Of a stretch of 64,000 nt of DNA, positions 54,904-64,000 are shown piece by piece (position 1 is the first letter of the stretch; every line of letters begins with the position of its first letter). The DNA lies in contig JANFNE010000028.1 in the NCBI GenBank assembly GCA_024867545.1, positions 248,001-312,000 on the forward strand, given 5' to 3'. Origin of the DNA: Phytopythium helicoides. Lineage: Eukaryota > Oomycota > Peronosporomycetes > Pythiales > Pythiaceae. Under the pieces are notes generated by a model that made no database searches, was not told where the DNA came from, and saw nothing but the letters and a program-made list of their open reading frames with translations. A program made the translations under genes and the position numbers.

Positions 54904-54994
54904 AGACGCTGTGGGTCTCTGCTTGGGCTGAGACGGGCGCAGGCGGCGGCTGGGCGTCGCTAGCGGCGGCGGTCGAGGACGGCGCGGGCTCCAT

Positions 54995-55429
54995 GTCTTC
55001 CAGGCAATTGGATCGCTTCGAGGCCAATGGTCATGGCGCCGAGCGTGTTGCGGGAAGGTTGCGGTAGTGAGTGGTACCTTCGTGCGACATTAAATACGGA
55101 GGGCAACCGTCCCGTGGATAGCAGGCGCGCAGGAAGTGGAGATTGCTCATACTGGAGCGTTCAGCGCTTCCCGCAGGATATGGACGGGGCGGCGACAGGT
55201 GCAACTCAAGGTTTCCCCTGCTGCGGTGATCATCATGGAGATCGGCGGCGCCACGGACGGGCCGCCGTAACGCGACTCTACGGCTGCGCGTGCCACTGCT
55301 GGGGCTGAGAAAGGAGCTGAAAGGAGCTGAAGACGCGCTGGGGTTGCGGCTACAGTCGCAGCAGTCGCGCTCTCGCCGTCCGACGCGTTGCCAGTCGACT
55401 AAAACGCGGCGCTCAAGGCCCAGCGGTGG
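54995..55429. other. Divergent intergenic region GPN1 / RLK-A
   Basis: About 430 bp. It should hold two promoters and perhaps the missing signal-peptide exon of RLK-A, which I could not place. An AAAGGAGCTG direct repeat occurs at about 55311-55329. Confidence 0.4.
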
Positions 55430-56966
55430 ATGCTGAGGGCCGGGAGGCGCGTGGCGGACGCGGAGCTGCCGCCAGGAGGAGCAAGGCCGATGGACGGAGC
55501 CAACCCTGACGCCGCCGCCTGAAGTAACGACGGAGCGCCACAAGCGACGACGGAGGCGCCTGATGTAACGACGGAGGCGCCGCTAGCGACGACGGCGAGC
55601 CCCAGCACGAGCAATGGGCTGGCGACGTCGGGGACGGGAGAGGAGACAAACGCGCCGTCGACACCGGAGCTAACGCCGACGCCTGCGATCGGGAGTGGAG
55701 ACGAAGCCTCTAGTGGAGGGAGCCAAGCGTCGTTCCAGCCGGAGGAAGGACTGCCAGGGCCAGGGATGTCCACGGCGGCCATCGTTGGCATTACGCTGGG
55801 ATGCACCGCGGCAGTTTTGATGGTAGCAGGACTGGCCTTTTGGTGGTGGCGGCGGCGCCGGAGGAGAAGACAGCGAAGACAAAGTGACGGGGGCAAGCAC
55901 TCGCCAGGCGAGTCGCCTATCTGGTTCGCGCTTGGGGCAACTGGTACCTCTCCGTCCGACTTGTCCACACTCTCGGCCAACAACTACACTAGGTCCAAGT
56001 CTAAGCGGTCCAGAAGCTTCCCACATAGCTCGAATGCCGCAACGGACGAGTATGGAAGCAGCAACTCCTCCCAATTCAATGCTCAAACGATGCTCAACGA
56101 GGTATCAAGCACAGCGTATTCCGCTCGAGAAAGTCAGCATCGACACACTCATTTCCAGCGGAGGATACGGCGAAGTCTACAGAGGAACATACCATGGCGA
56201 AATTGTCGCCATCAAAATGATGCTACCCGCTCACCGACGAGACATGCGCCAAATCAACTCGTTCCTGGCCGAAGTCAAGTTGATGGCCGCCATGGAGCAT
56301 GAACGCGTCGTGAGATTCATCGGCGTCGCGTGGGACTCGCTCTCCGATCTGTGTGCCGTGTCCGAGTTCATGGAGGGTGGTGATCTGCGCACTCTTCTCA
56401 CCCACTTCGAGGCCAAGGAGCGACGTCCACGTGGATTCGATCGCGACAAGGCTCGCATCGCGCTCCATGTCATGCATGCGTTGACGTACTTGCACTCGCT
56501 GGAACCGATGGTGCTGCACCGCGACCTCAAGTCGAAGAACATTTTGCTGACGGCCGACCTGGACGCCAAGATCACGGACTTTGGCGTCTCTCGAGAGAGC
56601 AGTGACGTGACGATGACGGCGGGTGTGGGCACATCGTTGTGGATGGCGCCGGAAGTGATGCTGGGCGAGCGGTATGACGAGAAGGCGGACATGTTTTCGT
56701 TCGGTGTGGTGTTGTCGGAGCTGGACTCGCACTTGTTGCCGTACGCGATGGCGAAGGAGTCTGTTTCTGGTCGTGTGTTGCCGGACACTGCGGTGTTGCA
56801 GATGGTGTCTTTGGGTCGTTTGCGTATCGAGATGTCTGCGAATGCTCCGCAGGCTGTAGTGGAGTTGGCCTACCAGTGTGTGGAGCTGGATCCGTCGAAG
56901 CGTCCGACTTCGTCTGAGGCTCTGTATCGACTGCACACCATTTTCAAGGCGTATGTGGATCCGTGA
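55430..56966 (+). CDS. Receptor-like TKL kinase A with Thr/Pro-rich stalk, N-terminus unresolved
   Basis: The region before the membrane is a Thr/Pro/Ala stalk with EAPxxTT repeats (about 55510-55600). The membrane span reads AAIVGITLGCTAAVLMVAGLAFWWW (first half given here as AAIVGITLGC). A basic stop-transfer, Ser-rich juxtamembrane segment and TKL kinase follow: SGGYGEVYRG, VAIKM, HRDLKSKNILL, DFGVSRE, APEVML. Stop at 56964-56966. Frame breaks near 55534 (one G missing within the EAP repeat) and near 56108 (one extra base before RIPLEKV). ATG 55430 is only the first in-frame candidate and gives no signal peptide; a 5' exon is probably missing. The kinase DNA is nearly identical to RLK-B. 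Confidence 0.72.
56157..56883 (+). repeat. Kinase-domain conversion tract, copy in RLK-A
   Basis: Nearly base-identical to the minus strand of 61321-62045. Identity starts at the glycine loop (GGATACGG) and stops just after GTGTGGAG in subdomain XI; DNA on both sides is unrelated or strongly diverged. Confidence 0.85.
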
Positions 56967-57012
56967 GTGAGTGGATGTGAAAAACACCTTATCAGTAATA
57001 AATATATAGCTA

Positions 57013-59183
57013 TCACGCATTGGGGTGGAGCTCTTCGCTACTGCTCTCGTCTTCGCTGATTGTTGCATCGACGTCCGCGTCGTCGCTTGACACGGCACCT
57101 ATCTCCTCACGAAGTTTCTCGCTACTCAACGATTCGAGCATCGATACCACTTGCTGAGCACTTGGTCGTGCGTCTGGATCCCGCTGCAAGCACATATCGG
57201 CGATCTTGAGTACAGCACTAGGGCAAGTTGCCGAAAAGTTGGGTCGCAGACATCCGGCCATGACGAGTTTGAGGATGTGGAATGGTTGCAATGCTGTAGC
57301 CGTACTGGTTCTTGACGCCGTCGTCGCCGTCGAAGATTGACGAACAGGCTTGGGTTTTCCGGCCCCTCTAGCGTCTTCGTACGGCGCAGCACAAGTGTCG
57401 AGCTCTGCTAAAACGACGCCGAACGAGTAGATATCCGATTTCTCAGAGTAGACGGATCCATCCAGCACCTCGGGGGCCGTCCAGAAAGGTGTTCCCACAC
57501 CGACAGTCATGCAGTTTTCACCGTACGTGCGGCTGACTCCAAAGTCGATGAGTTTCGCCTCAAAGTTGAGCGTCAAAAGCACATTTTTTGCCTTGACGTC
57601 GCGATGGATGAGCTTGGGCTGGCGGCTGTGGAGATATGTCAATGCCTTCACGATACCAAGAGCAAGTCGATGCTTGTCGTCTGCCCACGTGAGAGCAGGG
57701 CTGACGTCTCTGTGACTGCGAAGAAAAGTCTGCATGTCGCCGTTCGGTAGGTACTCCATTACCATGCACAGGTTTTCGAGCACATTCCACGCGACGCCGA
57801 TAAAATTGAGCACGTTCGGGTGATCCAGTGACGCAGTAAGCTGAATTTCATCCATGAATGTCTGGATATCGTCAAAAGTGTGCTTGCGGGTGCGAAGCAA
57901 CCGCTTGACGCCAACCACCTTGCCTTCGAGAGAGCAGACCCATACCTCGCCAAAGGCACCCTTGGCCACCTCGCGTTCGAAGATCAACTTATCCATAGGA
58001 ACACGTCGCTCACGAAGCTTTGGGTCGGCCATCAGAATGCGCATGATGCTGGCCGAGCTGGATATGTTGGATCCATAGATCCAACCGCTGCCTGCCTGCT
58101 GGTAGCCCTGGTCTGAGTTTGCTGCTCGGTATGTCCGCTTGATGTGCGTCTCGGGACCCCGGTCATTCCCTGGCGATCGAGGACTTGAGCTGAGACTGAA
58201 GGCATCCTTGCTGATCGACTGACGACGCTGCCAGCGCATGTAGCCGTACGCTCCTGCGCTCATAACGGCTGCCCCTGCTAAGATCGGGATGAGCCAGATC
58301 ATGCGAAAAGCATTGGACGACTCCTGCTTGTACTGCGCCAGCCAAGCCGTCGTTAGTTTTCCATACGCTGGTGTGGACCATCCGTTCTCAGCTGCAGTGT
58401 CGGCCGAATACGGAGAGCAGGGATGATCATCGAGCTGTACACGCCTGAACTCATGCAGTGATCCCACGCGGGCTCTTCGACGCTAATGGTGTGGATAGCG
58501 AACACGAGGTAGTTCTCCAAAAAGACGTTGTCAAACCACGAGTGGCGGATCATGGTCAGCGCTGGAACTGCATTAGGGTCGCCACCAGTTGCCCACATCG
58601 ACGCGTGGTCACCTTTCTGCGTCACCACCTCCTCGCTCGCACAGTGACTCACTGACAACATCATACTCCCCGAACAAATATCCGAGCGGTAGATCTCGTT
58701 CCCATTCGGCTCTTCGCAGCTCTGAGTCGTGCAGTTCGCACTCAAGTAGTCCGCCGTGGACACGGCGATCTCCGCCATGGACACGCCCCCGACCGTGTAC
58801 ACGCGGATGAAGTTGTTGTCCGAGTCAAGCGTGTACCCGGAGTCCCACACGAGTGCTCGCTGGAGCAGACCCGGGAGGTCTTCAAATTTGAGTTTGGCGG
58901 CTGCAAGGCGCTGCTGTATGGTGGCGGGGAGTTTGCTGGTGGTGTATCCTAGCGAGGAAGCGGACTCCCCCGCCTTGTAAAGTCTGTAGTACTGCTGTGC
59001 GAGGTCGGAGCTGGATCCGTCCCACACGAAGGAGTTGTTGACTGGCACCTTGACCGTCGTGGTCGCCAGTCGCCGAGCGACCCAAGGGAAGAACCCAGAC
59101 GTCGAGCTCTCGTCACGAAACGAGCTCGCGAGTGCCTGCCGAGCCGCAACGAGCGAGAGCACCACCGAGAGAAGCCTGTTCAT
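57013..59183 (-). CDS. Receptor-like TKL kinase 3 with one six-Cys module
   Basis: 723 residues if one base missing near 58419 (CCTGC where the neighbour RLP has CCTTGC) is restored; the total span then divides by three. The start is ATG 59183 (MNRLLSVVLSLVAARQALA, signal peptide). There is one ectodomain module (about 50-285) with QRALVWDSGY, C-x4-C-x13-C-x10-C and the C-x12-C pair ending IPC. The membrane span is near residue 310 (IPILAGAAVMSAGAYGYM). The kinase has KGAFGEVW, VGVKRLL, HRDVKAKNVLL, DFGVSRT and APEVLDG, plus an inserted Ser/Thr/Ala loop before subdomain X-XI and an acidic Ser-rich tail. All catalytic residues are kept. Same module as RLK1/2, so one receptor family. Confidence 0.86.
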
Positions 59184-59869
59184 TCTGACGTGCCACGCGG
59201 GACTTGCGCGAGTTGAGACCGTCGCGAGTGGACGCCGCACACGGAAACCGTCGCCTGGAGGGGGACAGAGGACACAAACCGACGAGCGAAGGCCCCGAAT
59301 GCCCCGAGCACCTCGAGCAACACGAGCAACACGAGCTGAGCGGCCGAGAGGCAGAGACCGAGTGCGATTACATGGCGGCACCGCGGGCGGAGCAGTCAGC
59401 GCGGCGGGTGGAGAGAGAAGCGGGCGAGTGAGAGGAGCGCGGGGAGGAGCGCTGAGACCGACCGGCCCACTGTGCGTGAAGAGTGGGTACGCTTGCGTAC
59501 CGTAGGTTTTGGACCATACGAACACGCAGTACACGCGCTGTTCGAGAAATCTGAGTGACTGCACAGACGTGCTGCACAGGTGTACTTCAAGCAGAGTCAG
59601 CGACCTACGGTATAGATAGAGCGGCGCCTGACGGCCTTGCGTCAACCTACAAAAAAGCGTACAGTAGAGAAATGTGTGTACCGGTGTTGCTGGAGATGCA
59701 ACGCGTTCCATTCGCGGTCAGCTGCGCCTCTGAGATGGAAGCTCGTCACACCTTCAAGTTGCAGCGGACAGCAAGTCGATCGTTCATTCAATTCATTCAC
59801 TGAGACGCGACTAGCAAGTCGCCCGCGTATCACGCATCTTCAACGACCTGCGGGCTCATATATCGGAGG
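59184..59869. promoter_or_regulatory. RLK3 promoter region
   Basis: About 690 bp between the RLP stop and the RLK3 start, both on the minus strand. It contains a GC-rich part near 59330-59480 and TACAGTAG at about 59660. No kinase remnant of the RLP is seen here. Confidence 0.45.
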
Positions 59870-60886
59870 CTACTTGCTGTCGGGCGATGTGTTCAGCGAG
59901 AAGCTGCGGCTCGAAGAGCTCTGGTGACGGCGGCGCCAGCGCAGGAAGATCACAACCCCGATGGCCACGGCGGCAGCAGCTCCGGCGGCGATCAGGACGA
60001 TCCACACTGTCTTCAACGACGACGACGACTCTTGTTGGAGTTCAGCCAGCCAAGCCGTTGTTAGTGGTCCATACGCAGGTTCCTGCCACCCGTTGGCCTC
60101 GGCGGTATCGGCCGAATACGGAGAGCAAGGGATGATCATCGAGCTGTACTTGCCGGAATCCATGCATTGATTCCACGCAGGCTCTTCGTTGTTCGAGGTC
60201 GTGTGGATGGCGTACACGAGGTAGTTCTCCAAAAAAACGTTGTCATACCAATAGTGGCGGATCATGGTCAGCGCTGGAACTGCATTAGAGTCGCCACCAG
60301 TTGCCCACATCGACGCGTGGTCACCATCCTGTGTCGCCACCTCCTCGCTCGCACAGTGGCTCACTGACAACATCATACTCCCCGAACAAATATCCGACCG
60401 GTAGATCTCGTTCCCATTCGGCTCTTCGCAGCTCTGAGTCGTGCAGTTCGCACTCAAGTAGTCCGCCGTGGACACAGCGATCTCCGCCATCGATACTCCC
60501 CCGACCGTGTACACTCGGATGAAGTTGTTATCGGGATCAAGCGTGTATCCGGAGTCCCACACGAGCGCTCGCTGGAGCAGACCCGGGAGGTCTTCAAACT
60601 TGAGCTTGGCGGCTGCAAGGCGCTGCTGTATGGCGGTGGGGAGTTTGCTGGTGATGTATCCTAGGGAGGGAGCGGACTCCCCTGCCTTGTAGAGCCTGTA
60701 GTACTGCTGTGCGAGATCGGAGCTGGATCCGTCCCAGACAAAGGAGTCATTCACGGGGATCTCACCGAGGGAACGATGTGCGGCCTTGCCGACGGCTGCG
60801 ACTTGAGCATCTCGCAAAGAGCTAGCGAGAGCGGAAAGCGAGAACGCCGGCAGCAAAGCAAATAGTGCCAACGAAAGTGACTTCAT
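59870..60886 (-). CDS. Kinase-less receptor-like protein with six-Cys module
   Basis: 338 residues from ATG 60886 (MKSLSLALFALLPAFSLSALA, signal peptide). The ectodomain is almost the same as that of RLK3, including all six module cysteines (CTTQSC, DICSG, SHCASEE, NQC, IPC). The membrane span is LIAAGAAAAVAIGVVIFLRW. The short cytoplasmic tail RRRHQSSSSRSFSLNTSPDSK stops inside what is the juxtamembrane region of RLK3 (compare FSLSSSPRSP). No kinase sequence follows in any frame before the RLK3 promoter. The frame is intact. Likely a partial duplicate kept as co-receptor or decoy (inference). Confidence 0.87.
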   Translation of the reverse strand: MKSLSLALFALLPAFSLSALASSLRDAQVAAVGKAAHRSLGEIPVNDSFVWDGSSSDLAQQYYRLYKAGESAPSLGYITSKLPTAIQQRLAAAKLKFEDLPGLLQRALVWDSGYTLDPDNNFIRVYTVGGVSMAEIAVSTADYLSANCTTQSCEEPNGNEIYRSDICSGSMMLSVSHCASEEVATQDGDHASMWATGGDSNAVPALTMIRHYWYDNVFLENYLVYAIHTTSNNEEPAWNQCMDSGKYSSMIIPCSPYSADTAEANGWQEPAYGPLTTAWLAELQQESSSSLKTVWIVLIAAGAAAAVAIGVVIFLRWRRRHQSSSSRSFSLNTSPDSK

Positions 60887-61239
60887 CAAGGAGAGAATCC
60901 GCAGCGGCTGATGGATCTAGGGCGAAATGGAATGTGAAGCGCTGACACTGTCAGGGACAGACCTCAGGTCTGATGACATAGCCTTGACTCACGCACCAAA
61001 TTTTTGTGCCGATGAGCTACTGTGCGTCACTAGTGCGTTTTTGAGTTTGAGGCGTGATTGTGAGCTAGATGCGCATTACGTTGCCAGCAGAAATGCAAGC
61101 AGAGATGATGCTTCGAAACATTTGGTTGTAGATCCGTTGTACTTTGCAGATCACGATCTTGTCTCGAACAGCAAAGTGGCTCGATGGTCACATCAAGACT
61201 ATTCAGTTTCTTCAAGTCTATGCTATCCTGCGTTACCAT
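60887..61239. other. Intergenic region, RLP promoter
   Basis: About 350 bp between the RLP start and the stop of RLK-B, both on the minus strand. No other feature seen. Confidence 0.5.
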
Positions 61240-63002
61240 TTACAGCACAAAGTCCTCGTGCATCTTGAGAATTTGCTGCAGCTTGTATAATGCCTCCACT
61301 GCGGTTGGTCGTTTCTCCGGCTCAATCTCCACACACTGGTAAGCCAACTCCACTACAGCCTGCGGAGCATTCGCAGACATCTCGATACGCAAACGACCCA
61401 AAGACACCATCTGCAACACCGCAGTGTCCGGCAACACACGACCAGAAACAGACTCCTTCGCCATCGCATACGGCAACAAGTGCGAGTCCAGCTCCGACAA
61501 CACCACACCGAATGAAAACATGTCCGCCTTCTCGTCATACCGCTCGCCAAGCATCACTTCCGGCGCCATCCACAACGACGTGCCCACACCCGCCGTCATC
61601 GTCACATCGCTGCTCTCTCGAGACACGCCAAAGTCCGTGATCTTAGCGTCCAGATCGGCCGTCAACAGAATGTTCTTCGACTTGAGGTCGCGGTGCAGCA
61701 CCATCGGTTCCAGTGAGTGTAAATAGGTCAATGCATGCATGACATGGAGCGCGATGCGAGCCTTGTCGCGATCGAACCCACGCGGACGTCGCTCCTTGGC
61801 CTCGAAGTGGGTGAGAAGAGTGCGCAGATCACCACCCTCCATGAACTCGGACACGGCACACAGATCGGAGAGCGAGTCCCACGCGACGCCGATGAATCTC
61901 ACGACGCGTTCATGCTCCATGGCGGCCATCAACTTGACTTCGGCCAGGAACGAGTTGATTTGGCGCATGTCTCGTCGGTGAGCGGGTAGGCAGCATTTTG
62001 ATGGCGACGATTTCGCCATGGTATGTTCCTCTGTAGACTTCACCGTATCCTCCTCGGTTGAGAAGGGATGTTCGCTGGACCTTCTCGAATGGGATCCTTA
62101 CGGTTTGGATGGACTCGTCTTGCCAAAGTCCTCCCTGTGCTCTTCCTAGTGTCGACATCTGCAGGCTATCAGTGGCATCGAAGTTCTCGCGCATCGATGC
62201 AAAATTTCCAGTCGAGGCGTTCGCTGTCGTGGGTGTGTCGAGGTTTGCGCGCACAACGTCTTTTTTTCCTTGGCTTTTGTTTGCATAGGCGTGGGAACCG
62301 CGCTCTTCTCGCTCTCGCCGCCGACGGCGTCTGTACATCCAAAAGAGCAAGCCTGCGATCCCGAGAAAAAACGCCACGCAAGCCAGCGTGATGCCGACGA
62401 TGGCGCCCGCCGACAAGTTATGCCCACCTGCGCACAAGCAAAAAGTCAGTCTTCTTTCTCACAACATGAAGCGGTTAGCGACTCGCGCACCTTCATCTCC
62501 TTCGTCAGCGTTGTATTTGCTGTCTCCATCGTCTCCTTCGTAATTCTCCCCAGAATAACCACCGCCGTTGCTGTTTGCGCTACCCGAGTTCGACACTCGA
62601 ATCGTGGTGGTGGTTGTTGACGTCGTGGCTGAAGGGGAGTTGCTATTGCTCGTGTTTGTCGTGGTCGTTGTGATAGTCGTGGTCGTATCCCCACCAGTTC
62701 CTCCGCCGTTGTTGCTCTCTCCGCCAGAGTTGCTCTCCTCTCCGTTGCTGTTGCTTTCCTCTCCATTGCTGTTATTCTCCTCGCCGTTGTTGTTGTTGCT
62801 CTCATCCCCGTTATTATTGTTGTTGCTGTTGCTGTTGCCGCCGTTAACCGCGCCCAAAACGCCGTTCACAACGCCATTGATGTCCGTGTCGAGGCGCCGG
62901 CTCCATTCGTCAGTTTGCCTCAGCCACTCGGGAAGCTACGACACCTCGTGAGCCCACTGACGGTCGTCGATGCATTGCAATCTCCACGCTTACCGTCTCC
63001 AT
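61240..63002 (-). CDS. Receptor-like TKL kinase B with Asn/Thr-rich stalk, N-terminus unresolved
   Basis: Recognised exons: from at least 63002 down to 62994, 62491-62935 and 61240-62427, with introns of 58 and 63 bp. The coding frame continues upstream of 63002 (SCVDRNEDSPRYLYPW), so the true start and signal peptide lie further right and are not resolved. Exon 2 begins LPEWLRQTDEWSRRLDT, then a long Asn/Ser/Gly/Glu and Thr low-complexity stalk. Exon 3 has the membrane span AGAIVGITLACVAFFLGIAG, RRRRRR, a juxtamembrane segment and the TKL kinase (RGGYGEVYRG, HRDLKSKNILL, DFGVSRE). One extra base near 61989, just after VAIKM, breaks the kinase frame compared with RLK-A. The kinase is otherwise nearly identical to that of RLK-A. 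Confidence 0.74.
61321..62045 (-). repeat. Kinase-domain conversion tract, copy in RLK-B
   Basis: Inverted partner of 56157-56883. The only obvious length difference is the extra base near 61989. Confidence 0.85.
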
Positions 63003-63104
63003 GTCGGAGCTCCAAGGGTATAAGTACCGCGGCGAGTCCTCGTTGCGGTCGACGCAGGAGGGACTGACGCTCCTCCAAATGAGACTGAAGGAGCTGAGAC
63101 CCAA

Positions 63105-64000
63105 GCCGCGACAGTCGGACCGCGAAGGAGTCAGAACGGATAGGCAGAAGTGTACCTACTGCGTTGGTTGGCTGAAATAGGGATTTACACATATTTCATT
63201 GGCTGAAATTTCGTTTGTTTCGCGTCCACGAGACGCGTGATCAAGGCGAATGCGATGATTTTGCTGAAGGTGCGCTTTTGGCCGACTGCGAAGCACCAGC
63301 TCTCCTTTGTCTTAGGAAAGCGAAAGAGTTGTCAGCGATTGTTGATCTTGGTGGCGTAGGATAGGCCGAAGAAGCAGATCGAGGGGGGATCTCTGGATTC
63401 TCGCGGAAGATTTTCAGCGTCGAGTTGTCGTCACGGTGGGAGCGCTTCGAGAGATGTAATGGCAGCCGTTAAAATGCTCAAGCGAACAGAGAACAAGGAC
63501 GGTCTCCAAAACCACGAAGGTGGCTGGCATGATTCCTGTCGATAGATAGAACGCCACGCCAGCTTTCTCTCGCTTCAGTGGTAGCCACTGCTCACATCTT
63601 CTTCACGGCCAGCGAGAAAGCGAGGCTCGCTCCCCAAATGTAACCCACAGATCCATCTCGACGCCAAACGCGGCGTTGAACGCGCCATCTGAGCGTTACG
63701 ACCGCACGAACCGTCGATGGATGGCGCTGTCGAGCCTCGTCATCATGATCATCCGTTGTGTCGACCACACCAACGTAACAGCTAGCAGCACTGTTACGCG
63801 TTCAAAGCGCCAACTTTGCCATCTGCGGTCACCATGATGCGCGCATGGCGGCTGCGGCTTCGGCTGCCGCGCGGCTCGGCGGTCTCCGTGGGTCCTCGCG
63901 GGTCCTCGCGTGTCCTCCGACGTCCTCTGTCGACAGTTACAGATCCCTTGCCGGCGGTTTCAGAAGCGTCCTCCACCGTCCGCGCGGGTCCACAAGTCCC
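63105..64000. other. Region upstream of RLK-B
   Basis: About 900 bp. It probably contains the RLK-B 5' exon and promoter. The short ORFs seen (for example 63794-63976, minus) show no family features. Confidence 0.4.

Noticed and set aside
46704..60886. Six-Cys module as an NPP1/NLP-type domain
   Set aside because: The HEWEHYL block only superficially recalls the NLP heptapeptide; the required GHRHDWE motif and NLP cysteine pattern are absent.

Overview
The window reads as nuclear DNA of an oomycete, most likely Phytophthora or a close Peronosporales relative. The evidence is a secreted transglutaminase carrying a Pep-13-like peptide, a cluster of receptor-like TKL kinases, three R1-type MYB proteins of the SHAQKYF class, GC-rich coding sequence, compact genes, and short GT-AG introns (most 51-95 bp) that fall exactly where conserved proteins need them. 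I saw no tRNA, rRNA, CRISPR array or intact transposon.

Left part (1-17 kb). A 3'-truncated secreted purple acid phosphatase opens the window. It is followed by a frameshifted GH5 exo-1,3-beta-glucanase, a 1060-residue Q-rich coiled-coil protein, the spliceosomal/decay subunit LSM8 (four exons), a small N-myristoylatable coiled-coil protein, an Aurora kinase divergent from the MUS81 nuclease, a second GH5 protein whose acid/base Glu is Gly, and the transglutaminase elicitor.

Middle part (17-46 kb). MYB gene 1, a myosin, an oligopeptidase B, a SAM/zinc/F-box-like protein, MYB gene 2, a secreted PLC-like phosphodiesterase divergent from a VPS9-domain protein, MYB gene 3, and a large SH3-like-repeat protein ending in a FAIM-like domain.

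Right part (46-63 kb). A receptor cluster surrounds one housekeeping gene (GPN1 GTPase). RLK1 and RLK2 are a tandem duplication with two copies each of a six-cysteine ectodomain module that I do not recognise. RLK3 has one module plus a kinase. The neighbouring RLP has the module and a membrane span but no kinase. RLK-A and RLK-B have unrelated low-complexity stalks but nearly identical kinase DNA over about 720 bp. Together these look like a fast-evolving surface-sensing locus shaped by tandem duplication, partial duplication and gene conversion; the ligand is unknown.

Caution. At least fifteen single-base indels interrupt otherwise well-conserved genes, including housekeeping GPN1, oligopeptidase B and myosin. 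Consensus errors in the assembly are the simplest explanation for most of them. Genes are therefore given as full spans with the break positions stated, and only the first GH5 gene is listed as a possible pseudogene.
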